A program made the translations under genes and the position numbers. This document shows, piece after piece, positions 43,365-55,117 of a stretch of 64,000 nt of DNA. Source of the stretch: Yamagishiella unicocca (lineage: Eukaryota > Chlorophyta > Chlorophyceae > Chlamydomonadales > Volvocaceae); NCBI GenBank assembly GCA_003116995.1, contig BDSL01000020.1, positions 1,054,001-1,118,000 of the forward strand. The letters are read 5' to 3'. The first letter of the stretch is position 1. Each line of letters starts with the position of its first letter. A model generated the notes under the pieces. That model was given only the letters and a program-made list of their open reading frames with translations, was not told where the DNA came from and ran no database searches.

Positions 43365-46300
43365 ATGCATGCAGGCACCTTCCTTGGTGTACCCGACATG
43401 CCGCTGCTGGGGCTGGGGCTGGCGGCGCTGGGGCGGCCGGGCTACATCAACCTGGGCCACGGAGCGGACCTGACGGGTGGGTGGATGGGAGCTGGCGGCG
43501 ACCTTCTGCCTGGCACGGCAGGGCTGACTGGAGGGCTGGGTGGACACAGCACTAGCCGACACCCACCTCAGGCCCTTGGCTGCTGCCGCTAGTCCCTGCC
43601 TGCCGTGGCGCACTAACCCTCCTGGCACAGAGTGCTGCCGGGGTGCTGCCTGGGTTGCTGCTGCTCCTCATCCTCCTCCCGCTGCTGCTGCCGTGCTGCT
43701 GCCGTGCTGTTGCTGCCGCCGCTGTCGTGGTGCGCAGGTAAGACGGTGGAGGAGATGCGGCACAACTGCGGGGAGGTGCTGTCCGCGGCGCTGGGGATGG
43801 GGATCAGGTGGGCGGAGGGGGGGGCTGGGAGGGGGGGGTGGAGGGGCGGGGAGGGGTGGGGGGGCGGGGAGAGGTGGAGGGGCGGGGAGGTTTGAGAGGG
43901 CGGGGTCTATGTCGGGTGGCGCGGGCGGCGGCGTGTGTTCGGTGGGACGTGTGCTAGGTAGGTAGGTGGTCCAACTCCGCCCCGCAGCCGCGGGGGCTCC
44001 ACCACCTCATCAACCGCCTTAACCACCTCAACCGCCGCAACCATTCTCACCCGCCCGCAGGTACTTCGACGCCGCCCGCAGCTACGGACGCGCCGAGGAG
44101 TTCCTGGGATCCTGGCTGGGCGGCCTGGTTCCGGAGCAGCTGTCGCAGGCGGTGGTGGGCTCCAAGTGGGGCTACTACTACACGGCGGACTGGCAGGCGA
44201 GTTGAGTGCGTGGGGGCTCGCTCACATACTTGCTTGCGCCGCGGTGCGCCCGAAATGAAATGCCGGTTGTGTGCGACGGGAGAGGTTTCGTTCCCCTGCC
44301 GCCCGCCATCCACTTCTGTTGCCACATGCACCAGACGCCCCACCCACGCGCCGCCCCCCCCTTCCGGCCTCCTCCCTCCTCCTCCCCCCTCTGATCTCCT
44401 CCATCCCCCCTCTGATCTCCTCCATCCCCCCTCTGATCTCCTCCATCCCCCCTCTGATCTCCTCCGCCATCCATTATTGCCACACAGCAGCAGAACCCTA
44501 AGCGGGCCCGGCCCCCGCGCTCCCGCCGCGCCCTACCTTCCCCCGCGCCCCGCTCCTCCCCTCCCTCGCCTGCCGCCCAGATTGACACCGGCGGCAGCCC
44601 CCACGAGGTGAAGGAGCACACCGCCCCCAACCTGCGCAAGCAGGCCGAGGAGACCCGGGCCAACCTGGGGGCGCACCTCAGCCTCTACCAGATCCATTCC
44701 GCCACACTGGAGAGCGGGGTGCTGGACGCGGGTAGGCGCGGTGGGGGGGGGTGACGGAGTGAGGGGCTGAGGGGGTGAGGGGGTAAGGGGGGTAAGGGGG
44801 GCGGGGCCGGCACGGGGGCGGAGCGGGGCGGGCGGCGTGTAGGTAGGTGGAGGGCGGGGCCGGGCGGCGTAGCGCGTGTATCGCCGGGAGGGTTGCAAGG
44901 TAAACCCATGTACGAAGGAAAGTCCGTTTGGGACATACGTTTGGAGATGCCAGGAGGGAGGAGGGAGGTACCGGCGAGCAGCTTGGGGCGTCGACGGGCG
45001 GGTACGGTGTGGTGTGCCCCTTGTGGTACGGTGTGGTGTGCCCCTTGTGGTACGGTGTGGTGTGCCCCTTGTGGTACGGTGTGGTGTGCCCCTTGTGGTA
45101 CGGTGTGGTGTGCCCCTTGTGGTACGGTGTGGTGTGCCCCTTGTGGTACGGTGTGGTGTGCCCCTTGTGGTACGGTGTGGTGTGCCCCTTGTGGTACGGT
45201 GTGGTGTGCCCCTTGTGGTACGGTGTGGTGTGCCCCTTGTGGTACGGTGTGGTGTGCCCCTTGTGGTACGGTGTGGTGTGCCCCTTGTGGTACGGTGTGG
45301 TGTGCCCCATGTGGTACGGTGTGGTGTGCCCCATGTGGTACGGTGTGGTGTGCCCCATGTGGTACGGTGTGGTGTGCCCCTTGTGGTACGGTGTGGTGTG
45401 CCCCTTGTGGTACGGTGTGGTGTGCCCCTTGTGGTACGGTGTGGTGTGCCCCATGTGGTACGGTGTGGTGTGCCCCATGTGGTACGGTGTGGTGTGCCCC
45501 ATGTGGTACGGTGTGGTGTGCCCCTTGTGGTACGGTGTGGTGTGCCCCTTGTGGTACGGTGTGGTGTGCCCCATGTGGTACGGTGTGGTGTGCCCCATGT
45601 GGTACGGTGTGGTGTGCCCCATGTGGTACGGTGTGGTGTGCCCCATGTGGTACGGTGTGGTGTGCCCCATGTGGTACGGTGTGGTGTGCCCCATGTGGTA
45701 CGGTGTGGTGTGCCCCATGTGGTACGGTGTGGTGTGCCCCTTGTGGTACGGTGTGGTGTGCCCCTTGTGGTACGGTGTGGTGTGCCCCTTGTGGTACGGT
45801 GTGGTGTGCCCCTTGTGGTACGGTGTGGTGTGCCCCTTGTGGTACGAGCCACGTGGCAAGAGTAGGTAGGTGGTCCTCTACCTGCGCGCGCGGGATTGCG
45901 TCGCCGCTGACTTATATTTGCACAGCAGCCCCACTTACCCACAGCCGCCTCCTCCTGCTCTCCCCCGCCACCCAAACACACACACGCGCCTCCTGCCCTT
46001 CCGCAGCTGATGTGCTCTCGGAGCTGGAGGGGCTGAAGCTTCAGCGGGGCTGGAAGATGGGGCTGTCGCTGTCCGGTGAGGAACCCCCGGTGCTTGGGTG
46101 CTGCTGTGTGGGTGCACATACACCGGCGGGGGATGGGATGGGGCCCCGCCCGCGACAGCAGCAGCGGGGCTGGCAGCTCCTGTCCTGCCTCACGCACCAC
46201 GCACGTCGCCGTCCCCTGCGCTACCTTCACCGCGGGCTTGCTCTCCCCAACCCAGGCACCCACCCACCTAGATGCCCCTTTTCCCTCACCTCCTTCACCC

Positions 46301-47749
46301 CCTTACCTCATCCACGGGTCTTCCTCGAAACCTCCCCCGACCTCACCTCCCCCGACCTCACCTCCCCCAGGGGTGCAACAGCCCATCACGCTGCGTAAGG
46401 CCATGGCGGTGCGCATGTCGGGCGGCAGCCCACTGTTCGACTGCGTGCAAGCCACGTTCAACCTCCTGGAGCCGTCGGCAGGTGGCTGGGCGGCGGGGTC
46501 GGGTGTGGGTGTGTTTGTAAAAACCGGTTTACGCGACGGGACAGGACGGGGGGCGGGGATCGGTCGGTGCTAGCTGCGGGGGGCGGGGCCAGGGTGTTAT
46601 GTATCCGGGTTCTCGCCGCCTTGCTCCCCACCCCACCCCACCCGGTGCGCATGTGTACCCACGCAGGAGCCGCCCTGGTGGAGGCGCACCAGGCGGGCAT
46701 GTCCGTCATCGTCAAGGAGGGGCTGGCCAACGGCCGCCTGACCCCGCGCAACGCCGACCCCGCCTTCGCGCCCAAGCTGGCGGCGCTCCAACGCACCGCA
46801 GACAAGGTCGGGCGGACGCGGCGCATTACGTAATAATGCCGTGCGTGCGTGCTGCCACCCCATCGACGTCACAAAGCGCCGGGGTCGATGGGGGGCTGCT
46901 GAAGTAAGGGTGTCGCACGTTGGCGCGGAGCAGCGGGGCTGGACCGCTGCAGGGAGGGCCCGACTCCGGCCGCGCCCACGGCAGTGGGTAAGGCCCTTAA
47001 AGTCCAGATATCCTGTAACCCGATGACCCTTCGGCCCTAGCCGAGCGAGTGAGTACGTACATACATCCGTGTGTCCGTCTCGTGCGTGCGTGCTCGGCCG
47101 TCCGTCCATTTGTGTGTGTGTGTTTGTGTCCCGCAGTACGGCACAACGGTGGATGCGTTGGCGCTGGCGTGCGTCATCGTCCAGCCCTTCCGGCCCATGG
47201 TTCTGTCGGGGGCCACCACCGCGGACCAGTTGGCGTCGAACGCGGGGGCTCTGGAGCTGGCGGGGAGGCTGCAGGTGCGGGGCGGGGCGGGGAGGCGGAC
47301 GGACTGGGGGTCCGACCGCATATCTTGTTGTGCCCGTTGGTGCGGGGGCGAAACGGACCGGAGACACACACACACACACATACGTTGTGTAGATTAAGAC
47401 AAGTAAGAAGAAACATGCTCGCCGCCCGAGCGCACTGCAGCTGTACGATTGATTGCTGTACTGCGAGTGGGCAGCCGCCGGCGGCTCCTGGGCTATATAT
47501 CGTCGCTGACGGCGAGCGAGCGGCGGATGCGAAATAAAACCAGCCACCAAGTAGATAGGCTCGTTGTACAGCTGTGTTGTACGTGGGCCGTCCGGTGCTT
47601 TTTGACTTCGTACAAGTAAGTAGGCGGCTGCCGCCCCCCGCGCTGATGACCCATGTGCGCAGGAAGCTGACGTGGCGGCGCTGATGGCGGAGCTGGCGCA
47701 GCCGCCGGAGCGGTACTGGGCTGAGCGCTCCGCTATGGCCTGGAACTAG
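43365..47749 (+). CDS. Aldo-keto reductase
   Basis: Nine exons: 43365-43476, 43738-43807, 44061-44196, 44581-44731, 46007-46075, 46371-46481, 46667-46806, 47137-47274, 47663-47749; 337 residues, all phases closing. It is a single (beta/alpha)8 AKR domain. The catalytic tetrad is visible: D64 and Y69 (YFDAARSYG), K96 (VVGSKWGYYY) and H145 (LYQIHSATL). The enzyme should reduce carbonyl substrates or oxidise a sugar/alcohol with NAD(P)(H); the substrate cannot be deduced. The segment HEVKEHTAPNLRKQ resembles a plant/bacterial AKR subgroup distinct from L-galactose dehydrogenase, as far as I recall. No transit peptide is evident from the first ATG, though an upstream exon is possible. Intron 3 uses a GC donor (tggcag|gcgagt, 44197). 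Intron 4 is expanded by a 24-bp minisatellite. Confidence 0.93.
44391..44470. repeat. 21-bp tandem repeat in AKR intron 3
   Basis: Four copies of ctgatctcctccatcccccct. Confidence 0.85.
45003..45846. repeat. 24-bp minisatellite, 35 copies, in AKR intron 4
   Basis: Unit ggtacggtgtggtgtgcccc plus ttgt or atgt. Because 24 is divisible by 3, and no frame contains a stop, all six frames look like long ORFs (up to 576 codons); none is a gene. Apart from the t/a switch the units are identical. Confidence 0.98.
46509..46555. repeat. Dispersed ~55-bp motif, copy in AKR intron 6
   Basis: Contains aaaaaccggtttacgcgacg and ggacaggacgg, related to 40030-40090 and 50016-50068. Here the motif is in sense orientation to its host gene; in the VASt and Argonaute genes it is antisense. 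Confidence 0.6.
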
Positions 47750-49828
47750 TGGCTGGGGGAACTAGTGGGGGAACTAGTGGGGATGGACGAATGCATGGCG
47801 CAGTGCATGGCGCAGTGTATGGGAGCCGGGGCGCAGGCATGAGGGCAAACCCGTGCATGGATGGGTTGATTGGCAAAACCAATAAGTAAACGTTCGATGC
47901 ACACGCTTGGATTTATTGCTGGAGAACACTTGGTTGCGGTAACTAAATCCGGAAGTCGCGCGTCGACCCCGGCTGCTGCGTCAAGGTAGACGGACGCAAA
48001 TAAGGACCGCGCGCGCGGTTTATTGAATTGTTTTGGGGCCCGTTAGGGGGAAAACCGGGAGCCGGGGGCCCGGGCTGCCGGTGCTGCGGGTGGTGCCGTG
48101 GTGCTGGCTGGCGGTGTCACGGACGCATACGGCGAACTAGGTGCCATGTGGTGCCGCGAGAGCAGCGGTAGGTAGGTGTTGACAGTTGTGCTGTGGATGG
48201 AGAACGTCGGTGTGCGACTGCGGCCGTACGTGAGCTCGACTGTCCAGGACGTAACTCATGTCGATAGGGTGGCAGCGTGCGTAGCATGCACATTAGGGTT
48301 TGTATCAACCCCACAACTAAACCCTGCTTCCCGGCGCTCAAGTGTACGTCGCCACCTGCGCAATGTGGCACAGGCATACGTGCGTGTCAGTAGCAGCAGG
48401 TGCAGGAGGCATGCGGAGGCCAGGAGTAGTGGGATGAGGGGTGCGAGAGGAACACCTGTGTGTCGCTCGTTCGGCACTGAAAACTGAAACCGAGTGTGGG
48501 CAAGCAAGGGAAGGGCTGTTATGAGAGGCAAGAGGCCAGGGAGGTGGCAGCGTGCGGCTGCGCTGCAGAGGACGTCTGGACGTGTGGGCGTGTACGGGCA
48601 GATGGCAGTGATGCCCAAGAGGTCGCTAGAATGTGACTGTGTGACAGTTGAGATGGTTGTTGGCGTTCAGGTAATGTAACGCGTCGCGAATCAGCAAATT
48701 ATTAATCAGCGCATTGATAGCCAGAAAATTAAAACCAGAAAATGAAGCAGCACTATGAAGCTTTGACAGTAGCAGTCCGCCGCCTCAGGGCTAATGCCCT
48801 CCCGAGCCGAGAGGTCCAGAACACTCTGGAGCTTGCTGCGTGGAGGGGCAGAAAAAGAGTCCCGGACTACCCATGCGGGACCTACCATGCAAAACGTGCA
48901 CCTCCCGCACGCCAACTTGGGCACACATCAGTAAATAACTCTACCGCTCGCAAACCGAGCGAGGGCAATGGCGACTCGAACCATCTGCACATACACCGAG
49001 AGCGAGCAACGGCGACTGCTCGAGACCCCCTAAACTCTATCTTCCCCTCTAGCGATAACCACGCAGGGCATGGACCTTGCGTGCCCCCCACAAGCATATA
49101 GCAAATCATTTCGCCCGGGAGCCCAGGACAAATATGAGTCTCTTCCTCTTCTCTTCGCACTGAACAAACCAGTCTTCCTGCCTGCTGCGTGGCCCCTAAG
49201 TGCCAGCAGCCACATACATCGCTATGCCAGGTAGACTGGCTGGCACAAACGAACCCCTCATCCGGAATAAGAGTCGTCTTTTCTTCTCATGCCAGTAGTG
49301 CTAGTCTCGAACTAGGGCCGCGCCTCACCCATTGACGAGCGAGGGAGGAACGGCGTCAAAGCGCAAGTGTACGGCGCCTACCCGCTGCCGCCACCTACCA
49401 GTTCAACACAGCGAGAGCGGGCTTGCGGCTTCCATCCGGTCGTACAGCAGGATTTGCTGGTACGACAGTACGTCCGATCAGCGTCAGACCCATGCACCCC
49501 AGCAATGGGTCTTCTCTGCCGTACGGTGGTCTGGGGCCCACTGCAACAATTGCTACTACCTCCGCGGTCCCACTCCGTAAGCATCACTTCACGCACCACA
49601 CCGCACCACACCGCACATCACATGGCGCCTCCAAACTCGCAATTTCTTGCCTCCGATCCGCCATTTCATTCGCCCTGCCTAGCCCCCAGAAATTCACTAT
49701 ACAGTAGCTCCTCTCTGTTCATCTAGCTAGCTACCTTGCTAGCCCTGCAGTCGCATGTATCAGCGTGCCGCCGCCTGCTGCAGAGGTAGGCCGCAAGCAT
49801 AAGCTAGCTGCCTCTCGCCATCTACACC
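47750..49828. other. Intergenic between convergent AKR and Argonaute 3' ends
   Basis: Contains the two 3' UTRs. A tgtaa on the plus strand near 48674 could terminate the AKR transcript, though it is 0.9 kb past the stop. No other gene with splice or domain support was found on either strand. Confidence 0.5.
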
Positions 49829-52800
49829 CTACAAGACGAAGCTGGCCTCAATCGGCGCGTCCAGCAGTTCATACCACATTCCGCCACGACCCGTGGTACG
49901 GCTGACTTGGTTCCGGAGCGCCACCCGCGCGCGCTCCGCGGCCAGGTCAGCCAGGCGGGCGGCTGGCGGCAGGGACAGAGACCTGAGGCGGCAGCGAGGG
50001 AGGGAGGGAGGGGCATAAAAACCGTTCACGCGACAGGACAGGGTAGTTGGCGCATGGTCGTTGGGCACCGCTTTTGTGGGCGCAAGGGAGGGAGGGGAGC
50101 CATCCGTGGGGCTGGTCGCGGATGTCCAGGGCGCTAATAAGCAGGGGCGGAGGTAGGGGACGGAGTACAGAAGAGAACCGGTTATTGCTCGACGTGGAAG
50201 TGTCGCTGGTGCATAGGCTTCGGATCACCTGGACGCGCGCGCATGCTATTGGACTAGGGTTGACTGCCGGAAGGACGCGAGGGGGAGGCGGGTGAGTTTA
50301 TCGGTTGCGTGGGCGCCGCCTGCTTGCCCCACCTGTTGCAGGCGGAGTAGGTGTGGCACAACGTGAAGGTGAGCAGCTGCATGGACTCGGGCGTGAAACC
50401 CACCTCGTCGGCCAGCACGGTGTACCTGCAGCGCGAGGGGTTGTTGCAAGGAAAACCCGGTGGATCAATCAAAGGAAAAATCCGTAGCGCTGGGGAGGGG
50501 AGCAATTGTTCCCTAACCCTAACCTAAAACCCTAAAACCCCTCCCCTGCTGCCCCTCCCCACCCCACCGTGGCGCCCTGTTGGTCCCCTGGATCCCGGCG
50601 TGGCTGTTTAGGAAGAAGTCGAAGGCGGCGGCGTCCACCACCCCCTGGTCCACCGCAGTGCCCGGCAGCACGTTTCCGGACTTGTGCGCCTCCGCGTCCT
50701 TCGAGGGGTACAGCCGCGTGTTGTGGCTCTTCTGGACCACCACGAACGTGACGGCCGGGTTGTAGCCCACGCCGCCCACGTCAACGCACGCCTGGCGAAG
50801 GAAGGGCGCGTCGGCGCGCGACCCACGGGTCGGCGATTTGGGGGCGCGCGGGAGGTAGGGCAAAATGAGCCATGAGGCGCGCGGCCGCCATCCAGAGAGG
50901 GATATGTAGTCAGCGGGGGGCATTGCGCCCACCCCGTGGACGGAGTCAGGACTGACTTGGTTCCGTGGCGGTGCGTATTCAGGTGCCGTACTGAGTCACA
51001 CCCCACACACACGACAGCCGGTAGGTTCTACCGGACCCTCCTCGATCGATCACGCGGCCCATCCACCTGTCCCACCAAGAGTAGTCCAATACGCATGCAC
51101 CTCTCACAGAGTCATACATTATTGTAATCACACCCGGCGGTGCGGGCATATAGGGGCGGAGTCCGCCCCTCAGTTCTCCGCCCCCTTAATACACGCCAGG
51201 CTCCGGCCGAAGTAATAATAATAATAAATTAATATTGATCACACCCGCCCACCTACCCACGCACCCACCCACCCACCCACCCACCTGCTTTATCGCCGTG
51301 AACTCCTCCGCCAGTACCGTGTCAAACATGCTGCCGCCCACCCCGTCCCGATACATCAGCAGCACCTCAGGCAGGAGGCCGCCCGGCAGCAGCGAGCCAT
51401 CCGGGACCTGCTGCTGCTGGGCCGCCTGGGGCTGGACGTCAGCGCCCCCCCTCTGCTCCGGAACCACGGCGGCGGCGGCGTACGCCCGCAGCAGCTCCCC
51501 CACGCTGTCCCGCATACCCAGGATGACGTCCCGGCTGCCAGCCACCTGGGCGGACACCTTTTGGAGGAAGCGCACCGAGTGGCTGCGAGCAGAGCAAGCG
51601 GGGGGGGGAGAGGCAGCGTGTGTGTGTGTGTGTTCGGGACACTCCCCTTTATTTCCAGTAAATAAAATATATGAGTTCAAAATAACACCAACCACCACCA
51701 CCACCGCGCCGGTCCTTTCTGTACCCCCTCCCCCACGCACACACACATATGTGAAGGCTATGCACCCACTACATTTCCCCAGTCGAGTTACCGGTTCTTT
51801 TGTTGTAACCCCCCCCAACACACACATACACACACATACACACACATACACACACACCTGTCCACGGAAGCCACCACCGCCGCGTATTCGATCCCCGCCG
51901 CCGCCGCGGGATCCGCCGCCGCCGCCTCCCCGCCGAGGGCGCCCAGCACCGCCGCCGCGCCGCGCGACAAGTCAGCACCCAGGACCATGAGCCGCTTGCC
52001 CTGCAACACGGGCGCCCAGTCCGCCGGCCGACCCGCGGGTCGCGTAGTGATGCCGCCCAGCTTGGCGTTAATCCCCAGCGCGATCAGGTTGGTGTACGAG
52101 GGCGAGGGGCCGCCCTTGGCCTGAGTGAGGGACAGAGAGTGAGGGAGGGGTAGATGTGGGGGACCTAGAGCGGTCATCAACACAACAGGTGGACTCAGGA
52201 AAACCAAGGCAGGGACACTTTGCCTCGACAGCTTTTCACGACGCAGGACGCCGGTGCAAGCAGCGATCAGTACGGCGCCGGTGCAAGCAGCGATCCGTAC
52301 GGCGCCGGTAGGTGCAAGCAGCGATCAAGACGGCGCCGGTAGGTGCAAGCAGCGATCAAGACGGCGCCGAGTGGTATTTATCACTCGCGACTCCCCAGGA
52401 CCGGATCCTGAAAGAGCGGCGGCCGCCCAGCTGCCCGCGTGTGCTCAGCAGTTCCGTACCACCTCCCCGTGGCCACCCACGACCTGAAACAGCAAAACAT
52501 ACCCGCGGCTGGTCCGGCGCCAAGAACCGCTTGCTAGACCGCTAGATAGGAGCCGCAGTTCCCGCGCTGCAGTGGTCTCTCCTTCCCTGATGAACTGCTG
52601 GCGCACTGACACACCCCGAATTGCAGCATGGATGGACGGACGTCACATCCCACACCCAACCCAGCACCCAGCCGCCGTGCAGCGCCCAGCCAGCGACGAG
52701 CCAGCCCCCCCTCGATCGATCGCTCCCCTCCGCTTCACGGGTTTCATGTCATACCCTCCCTGGCGCTCTCATACCCTCCCTGGCGCTCTCATACCCTCCC

Positions 52801-55076
52801 TGGCGCTCTCATACCCTCCCTGGCGCTCTCATACCCTCCCTGGCGCTCTCATACCCTCCCTGGCGCTCTCATACCCTCCCTGGCGCTCTCACCAGCCCCG
52901 CCTTGAAGGGGTCTATGCACTGCGTTGGGATCTTGAGCCGCCCGTCACCCGCCGCCTTGATCGCCTCGTAGACGTCTACTCGCAGCGGCAGCAGCAACAC
53001 CGGCAGCAGTAGCAGCAACACCGGCAGCGGCAGCAGCAACACCGGCAGCGGCAGCAGCAACACCGGCAGCGGCAGCAGCAACACCGGCAGCGGCAGCAGC
53101 AACACCGGCAGCGGCAGCAGCAACACCGGCAGCGGCAGCAGCAACACCGGCAGCGGCAGCAGCAACACCGGCAGCAGTAGCAGCAACACCGGCAGCGGCA
53201 GCGGGGCATGGGTGGACATACAGGGGCGAACCGCAAACGCGCCTGTGGTCTTGACAGCCTGCCGGGGCGGCTTCAGACCACATGAGGTTAATCTGTCTTC
53301 GTGACCCACCTGCCCGCCCCGGGCCCCGGCAACAGCGACCCCGACTACAGTATTCCGCTACACCCTAACCCTAAACCCTAACCCAAACCCTAGACCCTAA
53401 ACACTGAATTCAAATTGACGCCGCCCCTCCGCGTCGCATCGCGCTCGGCCCCGCATCCGACTATCAGAGGCGGGCCTCCTCTTCGCCGCCCTCCCTCCCC
53501 CTCATCACCCAGCCCAGCAACGTACGACACCCCGCAGCGTACGACACCCCGCAACGTACGACGCCCCACACCGGCACCGGCACCCACCGCCGCCGCCCCT
53601 GCCGGCCGGCAGCACCACCAGCAGCAGCTGCGGCGGCTTGCCGTACTTGGTCTCGGCGCGGCGGGCGGCGGCGCGCAGCCACTCCTCGGCGTCCTTGATG
53701 GGGTCCTTGCTCTGCTGCTTGGGCGGGCTGGACCACACCACCGGCATGTCGGCCGGCATGGCGGCGGCCGCCTGGTCGGCCAGCGAGCTACGGATCTGGG
53801 ATACCAGTTTGCCCACGGCGGCTGGCTCGCTCACGAGGGGATGTACGTGGGGAGGGCGCGGCGGCGGCAGGGGGGTGTGAGCGGCGGACAGCCCGTGGGT
53901 CGGCACTGACGAGAGACGCAGGCAGGGGTTTCGAGGAAGCAGGCAGGGGGTGGGGGCAGATGCGACGGCGGATTGCCGTACATTTGGTCGTACACATCAC
54001 GTGCCTTGACTGAGGCGGTCGGTCAAGGTTGGCCGCCGAATGGCGCACTGCTGGTCTCGGCGCCCCCCCCCCAAAACCTCCCCACGCCGTACATGTAACG
54101 CCCCAACCGAAAACCGCAGCAGCCGTACCTGCATCCGCGTTGGGGTCCATGTACGACACCACGGCGCCGCTGGTCCACAGGCCCGCCGCCGCCACTCCAG
54201 GTATCTGCCACTCGCCGGCGTTGCCTACCTCCAGCCCGCCGCGGCCCGCTCCCTTGAGGTTCATCACCTCCAGCAGTGGTCCGGGCAACAGGCGGGCTGG
54301 AACCTGACGGGGGCCATGGATGGGGGGAGCGGTAGCGAAAACCGGCGATTCGACGAAGGTGAGGAGGCCTGGGGGGCAGATCCGGGCCCAGAAGGGGTGC
54401 GAGAGGGGGCCACCAAACCCACTCGTCACTCCCAGAGCGCGCTGTGGTATCACAGCACATCACCCACCCACCTTGAGAAAGTCCTTAGCCGCCGCCTCCA
54501 GCCCAAAGGCCCTCGCCACATCGCCCACCAGCCCCCTCAGCGGCCCCCGCAGCACCTCCTTCATCGCCTTCATCCGGTCCGCCGGCCTCTTGGCTGCCGA
54601 CCTGATGAAGTCGGCCCTCTGGCGGTCGTTCAGCCGGGACATGCGCTTCTGGCTTCGGAGCACTCTGCGAGCAGTACGACACGGCAGTACGACACCGTAG
54701 TATGACACGGCAGCAGCAGCAGTAGCTTCGTGTAAGGGCTGGTCGCCCGCACTGGGTCTGGGTGCTGGTGGAGTAGGTCAGCCCCAGCTCCCCTCGAGGG
54801 CCCTATGCAGCCGTTGACCACGCACGCACCAACCCGCATGCGTGGGCTAGCTTACGTCAGCAGCTCCAGGGGCAGCGCGCAGTCCTTGCGCGCCAGCGCG
54901 CACGGCAGCTCGGGCCGCTTCAGTACGATGGCGTACCGCTGCTTGAAGTACTGCTCCACGGTTACGGAGCGGCCCTCGTCGTCCGTGAACTTGACCTCCC
55001 GGGCGGACTTGTACGACAGCTTACCCGTCAGCTTGTAGGTGATGGGGGAGTGGCTGGCCTTGACCTGGTCGCAACG

Positions 55077-55117
<41 letters not shown>

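Noticed and set aside
44533..46398. ORFs of 393-576 codons on both strands
   Set aside because: A 24-bp repeat without stops keeps all six frames open; the AKR exons flanking it show the region is an intron.
49305..49325. tRNA T-arm-like ctagttcgagactag
   Set aside because: Only a four-pair palindromic stem; no cloverleaf can be built.
52869..53309. Leu/Pro- or Ala-rich ORF as part of Argonaute
   Set aside because: Exon phase (G|TA) requires splicing at gcgag|tagac, so the 21-bp repeat is intronic.
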